Origin: Nemertoderma westbladi
Lineage: Eukaryota > Xenacoelomorpha > Nemertodermatida > Nemertodermatidae
Assembly (NCBI GenBank): GCA_032718475.1
Contig: JAUCBJ010007262.1
Span: 1-62,194 of the forward strand
Length of the DNA stretch: 62,194 bases
Direction of reading: 5' to 3'
Position numbers and translations under genes: made by a program. The notes under the pieces are model-generated. The model was not told the DNA's origin. It was given only the letters and a program-made list of their open reading frames with translations, and did no database searches. Below, in pieces: positions 20,840 to 33,304 of the stretch (the stretch's first letter is position 1; each line of letters starts with the position of its first letter).

Positions 20840-23205
20840 ATGGAGGAATTAAGGTCTATTGTCGAAGCACAATGGAACTTCCCCGGACCCGCACTCCCGT
20901 TTCACTTATCGGAAGCTGCCTGGGAGGACTTATACAGGATGGGAGTAGTAAAGGATACTCGAGATCCAGCTGTGTGGAAGAGGTCAGCAGCAGGATATGT
21001 ACAGGGATTCTTCAGTTCTTTGGAGCGATTAGAGGAACACCTGTTTCAACAACCCCAAGGACCTCAAGAGCAGGGAATTTTACGGATCAGACTAATCCTT
21101 TCAGCCTTTGAGGAAGCCTCGAAGAGAAGCCAAGACACGTCGTTGCAAGTTGCCGTAAAGACTTGGTTCCAACGAGTCTTAAAGTCCAAGGAACGACCCA
21201 ATGGAAAATTCAGCTAACTGAGCGCGCGACCCACGGAGAGTCAACAGACGCTACCTTTTCTCAGGTGGAAAGCGAAGCGACATCAGAGAAACCTCAGAAG
21301 AAGGACACTATTGACATCTATCTGTCGGACTATCAACGATATATAGGTGACAAAGAGTTAAGGAGACGGCTAGCTGGACTTCACCCTAATAGTGAGGGAG
21401 CCAAATTTGTGTTAGACTCGTTAGATGCGGAAATGTTAGCTGCGGATCGAGCTAAATTTGATGAAAGAATCCGCATCGTTAAGGTCCAAGAAGAGCAGCT
21501 AAAGAAAAGGCAAATAGAAGACAGAAAGGCAGCGGCATCGGCAGCGGCAGAAGTTGAAAGAAAAGCGGCAGAGGCAGCGGCAGCTGCAGAGTGGGTGGAT
21601 GAGGGACGGCGGGAGATGGGTCTCCTGCTCGGGCAGCTGAGGGAACACCATGTGTGTTCCTCCCAGCAGGTCCGGGAGTTGGAAGGGACTGTTCAGCAGT
21701 TAAAGGGAACAGTAAGAGAGGGTAGGTTAGAGTTGCAAGAAGTGCAGCAGAGTATCGCGTTAGAACGCGATAAATTGGTAAATATTCAAAGGGGTATAAC
21801 ACCACCCCCTGTAACAATGTGTCAACCTGTTAGGTCTGAAGTATTTCATGCGCAAGGTGTGGAGCCTACACGCATCTATACTGCTAGTGAAGTAGAAACT
21901 CCTATAGTAAACCCTATTAAGGGTAATTATAAACCTGTTGATAATGATATTCCATATAGACCTGATCATAATCCGAGAAATTTATATACCGATAACTCGA
22001 TATTAAATAATACGATGGCCCAAGAAAGTTTTATGCATCAAATGGCTAGAACCGAAGCCCGTCAAGCGGTAAAGGTGGGAGAGATCGTCAAGTTCAACGG
22101 AGATGAGATGAAATGGTTACCTTTTAATGAATATTATAAAGATAACATACAGAGTTCCATACTATCCCACGGAGAGAAACTTAGATTCCTCATCGAGTGC
22201 TTGGAAGGACCTCCCAAGTTAATGGCGTTAAAGTTTATTGGACATCCAGATGGATTAAGACAAGTTTGGGATACACTAAACATCAGGTATGGTAATAGGA
22301 CTAACATAGCTAGGTATTTGTATGCGAAATTTGTAGCACCCTGAAAGTTTCTTAGCAGCGGGATTATAGAATTTTCCGATGAGATCCAGGAGATCTGTAG
22401 ACAATTAGATTGGCTAGGTAAGTCTCATGAATATCAGAGTTCTATGGTTGTTGGAGCCGTGGCCTCTACTTTGCCGAAGGGTGGAGTAGGTACGCGTTGG
22501 GACAAGAGAGTGCTCTATATGATGGACCAGCAACAAAGAGACCCTACCATGGCTGATCTCATGTCATTCTTAAATGGAGAGGTAAGATTACAGCTCCTAA
22601 AGCAGTCTCGAGAGAAGACACCAGAGAATAAGGTGAGTGAAATACCCGTTTCTAGGAGAAAAGTAACACCAGTGTGTTATACAGACGACGGCGAAAGCCA
22701 AACCTCTCAAGAGGAGAACAGCAGGAAAGACACCGAAAAATCTTACTATGTCAACAAAACACCTAAAGACGTAAGTAAATCTAAGTCTCGACCCAGTGAC
22801 AGGAGAGAACATGTAACAAAAACTCCTCCTACGTCTCCTAAGAGAATTCATGGAAGAAAGCCCGAGGAAAGAACAAGTGTGCACAACACCACACAAGTTA
22901 AAGTAAGTAATATCAAACCAAAATGTGCATTGTGCGACGGGCCCCATCGTGGATGTGATGAATTCTTAAAGAAATCCCTAAAGGATAGACGTGATGTCAT
23001 GTGGGATAAGCGGTTATGTTATAATTGTCTCAGACAAGGACACCAACGGCGAACCTGTTACTCAGACACGAGGTGTGCTAAGTGCGGCGCGAAACATCAT
23101 ATCTTACTGCACACAGAATTTGAAAGAACCAGCCCGAGTCAGGTAAGTGAGTCCGAACTACATGTCCAATTCAGTGATGTGAACGACACTGACCACAGCT
23201 CTTAG
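20840..23205 (+). pseudogene. BEL-1 Gag
   Basis: The first ATG is at 20840 (MEELRSIVEAQWNFPGP). The frame shifts between 21163 and 21217, then runs 21163-23205 with one TGA at 22342-22344. The middle has an Ala/Glu/Lys coiled coil (about 21460-21740). The capsid-like region includes KWLPFNEYYKDNI and LEGPPKLMALKFIG. The nucleocapsid shows CALCDGPHRGC, LCYNCLRQGHQRRTC and CAKCGAKHH: BEL/Pao-type paired knuckles followed by a CxxC-HH element. It ends at a UAG (23203-23205) followed at once by the in-frame pol ATG. Roles would be particle assembly and RNA packaging. Confidence 0.8.
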
Positions 23206-26180
23206 ATGGAAGGATTTTACACGGACGAATTCTCCAACGAAAACGAATCCTGTTATATGATAAACACCGCAGTGTATCGAGTGCTTACGTATGAGACTGA
23301 GACCGATAATGAAGTCCAATCGAATATTCCGGACCGACAACAATCTTGGAAAGCGCCAACTTCCAACGTTGGAATTCGGGAATTCCCAGTAGTTCAGCTG
23401 AGAGTCCATGGACCAGGTAAGAGTTTTATAGTAAACGCCCTCTTGGACTCTGGCAGCACAGGAACATTCATCGACAAAGAACTAGCCGAAGACATCTTTG
23501 CTGGACAACCCAAGTTCCGAACTAAGTTGAACCTTTCAGGAATTATGCAGGTTTGGAAATCTACAGTAGCTACAGACTACTATGTAGGCGCGTTGTCCAC
23601 TCCCCAGGACGAACTAGGAGAACACAGCATAAGGTCAGTAAAAATGGTGGCGATAAAGAACTTTGCTACCAGCCAAGTGGAACCTTACAACTGGGATGAA
23701 GACGATTTTACCCAGCAGCATAATATCCCTAGATTCAACACCGACTACCCAGGGGTGCAAATATTGATCGGCCAAAATGCGCATGAGGCGCTTGAGACAT
23801 TAGAGAAACGGCCTGCTCGACCGCAACCATTGCAAACATATGCGGGAAGAACGAGAGTAGGTTGGTACTTCACTGGACCTTCCCGTAGAACACTCATGGA
23901 AAGATTACCTAACGATCAAATACATCAGGTGAGTGAATGGGAAGAAGAAATCAGTGAGGGAGAGACCACAACTGAGGGAACACCGTACTTCTCAGATAAC
24001 GACGATATTACCCAATTATTTGACGAGGAAAATACAATCGACCTCCTCACCGAAAGTGAAGCTTGGAGAAACCAAGTGCACCTGTGCCATCTCATCAATC
24101 ATGGCGGACAATTCGACTACAATGACGAATTAAATGAGGTGATAGATCGATACCACGATAAGATTTGCTATGAACACGCCGTACGATTCTTTACTCAAGA
24201 GGCCGTAGAGCCTAACTCCTACAATAAGGCCCTATCTGTCGAGGAGGAAAGAGCCAAGCAAATTCAGGAAACGACGACCCGTTTTCTTAAAGATCAAGGT
24301 AGGTATGAGATTGGTCTTCCGTTCCGATGGCGAGAACCCAACTTTATAAATAACCGATTTTAGCAGAGAAAAGAATCGCGCAACTACATCGGCGTCTTAC
24401 GGCCAACACTTCAGATAAAGAGATGTATAAGACCCAGCTGAAGAAGTTCATCGATAAGGGATACGCGGAGTGAGTACCGGAAGAAACACCTATAACTGAG
24501 AGAACGTATTATCTAACACATCATTACATTCCCAAACCCGGTAAACCCAACGAAGTCCGGGTAGTATTTGACGGCTCCGCCCTTTACATGGGCCAATCCC
24601 TTAACTCTGAGTTGTTGCCGGGACCCAACTTACTCCAATCCTTGTTGGGAATACTCTTAAGATTACGGCAATATTCGATTGCCTTCGCCTCAGATATAGA
24701 AGGAATGTTCTTACAAGTCAGGGCGCTGGATAGGGATCGAGACAGCCTACGATTTCTGTGGTGGCCTGAAGGAGACCTCAACCAAAAACCGGTGGAGTAC
24801 TGGATGACCATCCAGGCTTTCGGGATCATCTCGAGCCCCTCAAACGCTTGTTCAGTAGTGCGTACCACTGCTGATGACAACCGAGACGCATTCTCTAAAG
24901 CGGTTATCGACAACATCAAATGGGATATATACATGGATGACAATTTAAAGTCCCTCCCATCGGTGGAAGAAGCCATTGATGTTGCCAAGGGAACGGTAGA
25001 GTGCTTGAGACGCGGTGGATTTCGACTAACCAAATTCACTAGTAACTCACGTGAGTTTCTGGAATCGATCCCGGTAGAAGACTGAGGGGTTAAAGATCTG
25101 GACCTTATCAAGGACGATCTTCCGGAAACCAAGACGCTTGGTTTGAATGGGACACGGAGAGAGATATCCTGTTTTTCCAGTTAAAACAGCGAGATAATCC
25201 AGTTCGAACTAAACGGATTTGTCTAAGTATCCTGAGCACTTAATTTCGATCCATTGGGATTTATTAGCCCAGTTATATTGGTTGCTCGGAGTTTAGTACA
25301 ACAAATGTGGCTTGAAAACCACTCCTGGGACGATCCACTTAAGGGAGAACTACTAAAGAAGTGGATGAAATGGGAGGATTCTCTACCATCCATCGAGAAC
25401 TTTACGATTTTCCATTCATATTTTGGTCACGTTCTCCCCACGTATTCCTATCAACTCCATATGTTTGGAGACGCCAGCGATATGGGAATATGTATAGTAG
25501 CCTACCTGAGGGTTGAAACTCCGGATGGAATTAAAGTTGCCTTGGTTACCTCTAAGGCCTTAATAAATAACAAACTACGAGTTCCTCGAGCGGAGTTAAA
25601 GGCGGCTCTATACGCTATAGCCATCGGCCGGAATGTAACAGAACAGATCGACTATCCACTGGAGAAAACTGTCTATTGGACCGATGCTTTACTCGTTTTG
25701 GAGTATATAACCAATGAAGTCTGTCAGTTCAGCGTCTTCGTTACCAACAGAGTAGCCATTATACTTAGTCGCACTAATGTAGATCAATGGAGACATTGCC
25801 CTGGGGCGATTAATCCAGCCGACATCGCCTCCAGAGGAGCAACTCCTCAAGAACTGATAGATACTCCGGACTGGTTAGGTGGACCCGACTTCCTAAGTAA
25901 AGAAGAAGATGAATGGCCTCCTCATCTCACCACGAATGAGATTAGACAAGCCAAGGGAGCGGAGAAAGTCAAACCCAAAACCCGGACGAGTAAATCAAAG
26001 TTATTTAAACCCGTGATAGATCTGTCTGTACTGCACATTTCCGGGGACGACGCTGTGGATCTAAATGCCCCCGCCACCAATAAATCTGTTGTGGAAATTA
26101 GAGAAAGAGACTGGAAATCTGGAACACCAGACGTCTCGCAGGGACTCACCTCTCTTGCAGGGAGCGATAAATCACTATAG
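23206..26180 (+). pseudogene. BEL-1 Pol: protease, RT and RNase H
   Basis: The protease region has ALLDSGSTGTFIDKELAED near 23440 (D-S-G catalytic triad). RT begins around 24360 after a one-frame shift, with VVFDGSALYMGQSLNSELL near 24570, FASDIEGMFLQVR near 24690 and the catalytic IYMDDNLKS near 24930. The RNase H-like part has MFGDASDMGICIVAYL near 25460, RAELKAALYAI and YWTDALLVLEYI. Lesions: a shift at about 24360, TGA at 24471-24473, TGA at 25083-25085, and at least two frame changes between 25085 and 25254. Not functional as it stands. The protease segment is nearly identical to the antisense fragment at 45550-46330. Confidence 0.85.
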
Positions 26181-27814
26181 CTCCTGGAATCGGCTTTGTA
26201 AGGCCGTCGTGTATTTGAAGCGATGCTTCCATCATCACTACTCCCGGACAAAGATCGCTAGTGATACCGCTCCACTGACATCTGCGCAGGTCCATGCTAT
26301 TAAAGATCTTCCCAAATATAAAGTATCAGATAGGTTTCTGACGGAGAAGATCAGTTACCAGGAGCATGAAGAAACCAATAAGCAGATACTGAGACTCCTG
26401 CAATGCTATGAAGATTCTCTAATAAGTATTTCCTGTTGTTGAGAAATCCACAGATGCGCTTAAGGGATCGTTTCTCTAGCACAATGATAGATGGGTTAAT
26501 ACGTGTTGGAGGGAGACTAACTAATGCTCCATTATCCTTTGACACTAAGTTTCCCATACTCATAAGAAATCTTGAAATACAAATCAAGATGATTGTAGAT
26601 GTTCACAGTAAGCTTTACCATGCTGGTAGAGAACGAGTTCTTAGCGAAATTCGAACTCGCTATTATTTCCATAAACCCCGTAGAGCTCTGAACCAAGTTC
26701 TTAGGAACTGTATACCCTGAAGGAAAGCATTCAGTAGGCCTTTAACACAGCGAGAGGCAGAATTACCTAGGGAACGAGTAAGCTTCTATGAACCACCCTT
26801 TACTAATACCGGTGTGGATTTATTTGGCCCTATTGAAGTATATCGTGCTAGGACTATAGTCAAGCAATGGTGTGTCATCTTTGTCTGTATGACTTGTAGA
26901 GCGATCCATCTAGATATGGTGAACGATCTATCTACTAACAGCTTCATACTGAGTTTACGCCGACAGATCGCTCGCTTTGGAACTAGCAACACGATGAGAT
27001 CTGATAAGGGAACGAACTTCATTGGCGCCAATAATGAGATCAAGGCTTACATTAAAGATTGGAACCAAAGACAGGTGGACGATCAGCTAAGGGTAACAGC
27101 ATCTAGCTGGACCTTCAACGCCGCCGACGCCCCTTGGTGGGGAGGAAGTTGGGAGAGATTAATAAGGAGCGTGAAGACCGCATTTCACTTTATAGTGCCA
27201 TGCCGCGCGTATCTCACCGACGAACTTTTGCGGACTTTAATGGAGGAAATCGCCGCCTATCTTAACGAGAGACCACTTATGCCAGTCTCATCGAGTCCCG
27301 ACTCCCTAGAAGCGCTAACACCCGCGCATTTCCTACTGAAGAAACCTGTAGCCATGCTCCCACGATCGGAAATCACAGACGGAGACGAATACTGCCGACA
27401 AACTTGGCAACTTATGCAGTTATTATCCCGTCGTTTCGCTGACCATTTGAAAAACATTATCTGCCTACGCTACAACTTCGAACCAAGTGGTTTGTGCAGC
27501 AAGAAAACGTCAGCGCCGGAGACATGGTCCTTATTGTGGAATCAGATCTTCCACGTAAGCGGTGGCAGACGGGTCGTATCATCGAGACTCATATATCCGA
27601 TGATGGTTTAGTGCGATCGGTAGAACTCGTCGTCATGCGACGTAACTTTAAGAAACCTGGAATTGTATTCGAAACACAGCAACTCAATCGCCCAGTTGGT
27701 CGTTTATGTTTACTGGAAAGAGACAGAGAACTATCCGAAAACTATGGAAGGCAAGATACTCTTCCCGCGACCACCTCCCTAATCCAACAAACATCTAGGG
27801 ACTCCCCAACGTAG
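26181..27814 (+). pseudogene. BEL-1 Pol: integrase
   Basis: The zinc-binding N-terminal region is around 26436-26720 (HSKLYHAGRERVLSEIRTRY, then RRALNQVLRNCIP). The catalytic core starts near 26810: first Asp in GVDLFGPIEV, second Asp in MRSDKGTNFIGA near 26995, Glu in GGSWERLIRSVK near 27145. The C-terminal part (27494-27814) has VSAGDMVLIVESDLPRKRW and RRNFKKPGIVF, a BEL-type tail. The core (to 27611) and tail are in different frames with 118 nt of overlap, and stops lie near 26181, 26440 and 26718. Integration activity is lost unless the breaks are sequencing errors. Confidence 0.8.
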
Positions 27815-27830
27815 CCGCGTCTGGAGTGGG

Positions 27831-28330
27831 TGTGTGACTATATTATTTTATATGTTTTTATTATTTTTATATTTATGTATGTATTATTACGTGATTATTT
27901 AGTAGATTAGTGCAATATATATTCGTGTTTATTACTTAATTACTTATATTATATATTTAGTGCAACAGCGAGAAATAATTCTTTTTCTCTTTCCTTACTG
28001 TCCGTATCATATTATAAATACGTGACTACAGTAAGATGAAATGTCCGTACTTATTTAAAGTACAATAAAGCTCCTACTATACTCAAGTATTATTGATAAG
28101 TAGAGTATTAGGAATGCAAAGTTCAGATCCTCGTGTCTCGGCTAAACCAAGCTCTGGGTAGACCTTGGAAACGACTTGCCTCTTCTCACTGACATTGCTT
28201 CTTGCAATATTGCTCTCATACCGTATATTAAATAATACATATAGTGGCGTGATGTCCCTTTAACAGTAGCGTACAACGCAAAATAAAACTGTTAAAACTT
28301 TTGACCATCTGTAATTCTAGTCGATTAAGA
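27831..28330 (+). repeat. Putative BEL-1 3' LTR, truncated
   Basis: AT-rich 500 bp starting TGTGTGAC right after a purine tract. An AATAAAG at about 28062 could serve as a polyadenylation signal. With no 5' copy in the window the LTR assignment is inference. It runs into the first satellite unit near 28331. Confidence 0.4.
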
Positions 28331-31300
28331 TATAACATTGGAAGTGTCTCATTGGTTCCGCACACATCTCCAACCAGACACTATATAACATTGGAAGTGT
28401 CTCATTGGTTCCGCACACATCTCCAACCCGACACTATATAACATTGGAGGTGTCTCATTGGTTCCGCACACATCTCCAACCCGACACTATATAACATTGG
28501 AGGTGTCTCATTGGTTCCGCACACATCTCCAACCAGACACTATATAACATTAGAGGTGTCTCATTGGTTCCGCACACATCTCCAACCAGACACTATATAA
28601 CATTGGAGGTGTCTCATTGGTTCCGCACACATCTCCAACCCGACACTATATAACATTGGAAGTGTCTCATTGGTTCCGCACACATCTCCAACCCGACACT
28701 ATATAACATTGGAAGTGTCTCATTGGTTCCGCACACATCTCCAACCCGACACTATATAACATTGGAGGTGTCTCATTGGTTCCGCACACATCTCCAACCA
28801 GACACTATATAACATTAGAGGTGTCTCATTGGTTCCGCACACATCTCTAACCAGACACTATATAACATTGGAGGTGTCTCATTGGTTCCGCACACATCTC
28901 CAACCCGACACTATATAACATTGGAAGTGTCTCATTGGTTCCGCACACATCTCCAACCCGACACTATATAACATTGGAAGTGTCTCATTGGTTCCGCACA
29001 CATCTCCAACCCGACACTATATAACATTGGAGATGTCTCATTGGTTCCGCACACATCTCCAACCAGACACTATATAACATTGGAAGTGTCTCATTGGTTC
29101 CGCACACATCTCCAACCCGACACTATATAACATTGGAGGTGTCTCATTGGTTCCGCACACATCTCCAACCAGACACTATATAACATTGGAAGTGTCTCAT
29201 TGGTTCCGCACACATCTCCAACCCGACACTATATAACATTGGAAGTGTCTCATTGGTTCCGCACACATCTCCAACCCGACACTATATATTGGTTCCGCAT
29301 ACATCTCCAACCAGACACTATATCACATTGCAGGTGTCTCATTGGTTCCTCACACATCTTCAATCAGACACTATATAACATTGGAAGTGTCTCATTGGTT
29401 CCGCACACATCTCCAACCCGACACTATATAACATTGGAGGTGTCTCATTGGTTCCGCACAAATCTCCAACCCGACACTATATAACATTGGAGGTGTCTCA
29501 TTGGTTCCGCACACATCTCCAACCCGACACTATATAACATTGGAGGTGTCTCATTGGTTCCGCACACATCTCCAACCAGACACTATATAACATTAGAGGT
29601 GTCTCATTGGTTCCGCACACATCTCTAACCAGACACTATATAACATTGGAGGTGTCTCATTGGTTCCGCACACATCTCCAACCAGACACTATATAACATT
29701 GGAAGTGTCTCATTGGTTCCGCACACATCTCCAACCCGACACTATATAACATTGGAAGTGTCTCATTGGTTCCGCACACATCTCCAACCCGACACTATAT
29801 AACATTGGAGGTGTCTCATTGGTTCCGCACACATCTCCAACCAGACACTATATAACATTGGAAGTGTCTCATTGGTTCCTCACACATCTTCAACCAGACA
29901 CTATATAACATTGGAAGTGTCTCATTGGTTCCGCACACATCTCCAACCCGACACTATATAACATTGGAGGTGTCTCATTGGTTCAGCACACATCTCCAAC
30001 CAGACACTATATAACATTGGAGGTGTCTCATTGGTTCCGCACACATCTCCAACCCGACACTATATAACATTGGAGGTGTCTCATTGGTTCCGCACACATC
30101 TCCAACCAGACACTATATAACATTGGAAGTGTCTCATTGGTTCCGCACACATCTCAAACCCGACACCATTGCAGGTGTCCCATTGGTTCCGCACACAACT
30201 CCAACCAGACACTATATAACATTGGAAGTGTCTCATTGGTTCCGCACACATCTCCAACCCGACACTATATAACATTGGAGGTGTCTCATTGGTTCCGCAT
30301 ACATCTCCAACCAGACACTATATAACATTGGAGGTGTCTCATTGGTTCCGCACACATCTCCAACCCTACACTATATAACATTGGAAGTGTCTCATTGGTT
30401 CCGCACACATCTCCAACCCGACACTATATAACATTGAAGGTGTCTCATTGGTTCCGCACACATCTCCAACCAGACACTATATAACATTGGAAGTGTCTCA
30501 TTGGTTCCGCACACATCTCCAACCCGACACTATATAACATTTGAGGTGTCTCATTGGTTCCGCATACATCTCCAACCAGACACTATATCACATTGCAGGT
30601 GACTCATTGGTTCCGCACACATCTCTAACCAGATACTATATAACATTGGAAGTGTCTCATTGGTTCCGCACACATCTCCAACCCGACACTATATAACATT
30701 GGAAGTGTCGCTTTGGTTCCGCACACATCTCCAACCCGACACTATATATTGGTTCCGCATACATCTCCAACCAGACACTATATAACATTGGAAGTGTCGC
30801 ATTGGTTCCGCACACATCTCCAACCCGACACTATATAACATTGGAAGTGTCTCATTGGTTCCGCACACATCTCCAACCCGACACTATATATTGGTTCCGC
30901 ATACATCTCCAACCAGACACTATATCACATTGCAGGTGTCTCATTGGTTCCGCACACATCTTCAACCAGACACTATATAACATTGGAAGTGTCTCATTGG
31001 TTCCGCACACATCTCCAACCCGACACTATATAACATTGGAGGTGTCTCATTGGTTCAGCACACATCTCCAACCAGACACTATATAACATTGGAGGTGTCT
31101 CATTGGTTCCGCACACATCTCCAACCAGACACTATATAACATTGGAAGTGTCTCATTGGTTCCGTACACATCTCAAACCCGACACCATTGCAGGTGTCTC
31201 ATTGGTTCCGCACACAACTACAACCAGACACTATATAACATTGGAAGTGTCTCATTGGTTCCGCACACATCTCCAACCCGACACTATATAACATTGGAGG

Positions 31301-32130
31301 TGTCTCATTGGTTCCGCATACATCTCCAACCAGACACTATATAACATTGGAGGTGTCTCATTGGTTCCGCACACATCTCCAACCAGACACTATATCACAT
31401 TGCAGGTGTCTCATTGGTTCCGCACACATCTCCAACCAGACACTATATAACATTGGAAGTGTCTCATTGGTTCCGCACACATCTTCAACCCGACACTATA
31501 TAACATTGGAGGTGTCTCATTGGTTCCGCATACATCTCCAACCAGACACTATATCACATTGCAGGTGTCTCATTGGTTCCGCACACATCTCCAACCCGAC
31601 ACTATATAACATTGGAAGTGTCTCATTGGTTCCGCACACATCTCCAACCAGACACTATATAACATTGGAAGTGTCTCATTGGTTCCGCACACATCTCCAA
31701 CCCGACACTATATAACATTGGAAGTGTCTCATTGGTTCCGCACACATCTCCAACCCGACACTATATAACATTGGAGGTGTCTCATTGGTTCCGCACACAT
31801 CTCCAACCCGACACTATATAACATTGGAGGTGTCTCATTGGTTCCGCACACATCTCCAATCAGACACTATATAACATTGGAAGTGTATCATTGGTTCCAC
31901 ACACATCTCCAACCCGACACTATATAACATTGGAAGTGTCTCATTGGTTCCGCACACATCTCCAACCAGACACTATATAACATTGGAGGTGTCTCATTGG
32001 TTCCGCATACATCTCCAACCAGACACTATATCACATTGCAGGTGTCTCATTGGTTCCGCATACATCTCCAACCAGACACTATATAACATTGGAAGTGTAT
32101 CATTGGTTCCGCACACATCTCCAACCCGTA
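28331..32130. repeat. 53-bp satellite array, about 70 units
   Basis: Head-to-tail units of 53 bp containing ACACATCTCCAACC, GACACTATATAACATTGG and TGTCTCATTGGTTCCG. Main variants are AACCAGAC/AACCCGAC and TTGGAGGTG/TTGGAAGTG. Rarer types are TATATCACATTGCAGG, a short unit lacking about 24 bp (near 29282, 30738 and 30884), and AACCCGACACCATTGCAGG (near 30165 and 31186). Blocks recur at spacings of about 1019 and 1602 bp, so the array has higher-order duplications. Each unit has TTGGAGGTGT and ACACATCTCCAA as near-perfect inverted arms. The ORFs across it are by-products of the repeat. Confidence 0.95.
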
Positions 32131-32833
32131 ATAAGTAGTAAACAATTGTATGACACGGGCCCAAGGTCACCCATAGCCCAGCATTACCATCCAATTTCTA
32201 GTACTGCATCCAATCAGAAGTCACCATTTCAACTTTTACCAGTGGTCGTTATTATTTCATCCAATCAGATGCCAGCATTTCAACCGTAACCATGGTAACT
32301 TCTCAAGTTCCCGCATATTCCGCTAGAGGCGTTATTGGTCACCCAACGCTAGTACTGCATCCAATCGTAAGCCTTTATTTTACAGGTGCTCGGGTGTCTA
32401 CACTTAGCGTCAGGTAACTTCTACTATTTTTCAAATCGCTATTTTTCACCAACCAGTATTTTCATATTCACCAACCTTTATTTTACAGGTGCTAGGGGTG
32501 TCTACAGGTAACTTCTACTATTTTTCATTTCGTAATTTTTTACCAGTAACTAAATTTCATTTTGCAATTTTTCAGATAACAAAATATTCAACCGGGTTCG
32601 AACTCGGGACCGTTATGATTCGCTACAATTCACCGCTTACTCTTCCATCCAATATCGAGAGAAAAAGGCGATAAATTGCTTCATTTACTGTTATTATTTA
32701 CTTTCTATTGGTTACATGTGACACTTGTTCTTAGTTGATTGGTTGTATATATAAAATGATCTATATAAATATATGAATAGAATAGAAAAAATATTATTAA
32801 TATTTATTTATCTGTCTTGTCGCTGTTATTTAA
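32131..32833. repeat. Gene-free flank with short direct duplications
   Basis: CCTTTATTTTACAGGTGCT...GTGTCTAC with CAGGTAACTTCTACTATTTTTCA occurs at about 32372 and 32475. AGTACTGCATCCAATC occurs at about 32200 and 32351. No gene. It could hold the left terminal repeat of the Polinton, but the opposite end is not visible for comparison. Confidence 0.5.
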
Positions 32834-32863
32834 TTGTTATTACATAAAATAATAATAATAATA

Positions 32864-33304
32864 ATGTCTTCTGATACACCTGCGCCTGTAATAAGACATA
32901 CATTTAATACTGTAGATAATCTTACTTGTATTGTTATTGGTAATAATATTTATTGTCCTTCACAACCTAATTTTAAAATATATATTTCTGAACAAGCAAG
33001 AAAAGAACTACGATCTATTGATATTTTCGGTGAGGTAGATTCTACTAATTACCTTTTAGATTACAAAGAAGAAGATGATTTAGATAAATTCACAATTTTA
33101 TCAATGTCAGATAACTTCTTTGGTTTGCCTGAAAATATAGATAGTTTAGTGAATAGTCAAGATTCATTAATTATAGATGATTTATTAACAGAAACACAAG
33201 TACAGAAGTACAGCCTTAACTGTATTGTTTACACAGGTAGCTCATCATTCCAATATATTTATTTGTTTCATAACGCAAAACATCTTTTACGGAGGGAAGC
33301 ATAA
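32864..33304 (+). CDS. Small Polinton-associated protein, paralogue of 7130-7576
   Basis: I chose the ATG at 32864 because it gives an MSSD start like the paralogue; an in-frame non-ATG extension would only translate an AAT repeat. It shares IRHTF, FKIYISEQARKELRSIDI and LLDY with the protein at 7130-7576. The last 60 residues have no counterpart and the frame may have shifted near 33200-33290, where the next ORF continues in another frame. Function unknown. Confidence 0.55.
   Translation: MSSDTPAPVIRHTFNTVDNLTCIVIGNNIYCPSQPNFKIYISEQARKELRSIDIFGEVDSTNYLLDYKEEDDLDKFTILSMSDNFFGLPENIDSLVNSQDSLIIDDLLTETQVQKYSLNCIVYTGSSSFQYIYLFHNAKHLLRREA

Larger units (their letters stand above)
20800..28330 (+). 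mobile_element. BEL/Pao LTR retrotransposon remnant (BEL-1)
   Basis: Gag, zinc knuckles, aspartic protease, RT, RNase H region and integrase occur in BEL/Pao order on the plus strand, with several frameshifts and stops. GGAGTGGG at 27823-27830 directly before TGTGTGAC is a plausible polypurine tract and start of a 3' LTR. No 5' LTR partner was found, and the satellite begins about 500 bp later, so the right end may be truncated. Confidence 0.85.

Noticed and set aside
28331-32130. CRISPR-like repeat array
   Set aside because: Units are contiguous with no unique spacers, and the host is a eukaryote. It is a satellite.
29200-32289. Proteins rich in MVPHTSPTRHYITLEVSHWF-type repeats
   Set aside because: They follow from the 53-bp period cycling through frames; both strands give similar ORFs, as expected of a repeat.
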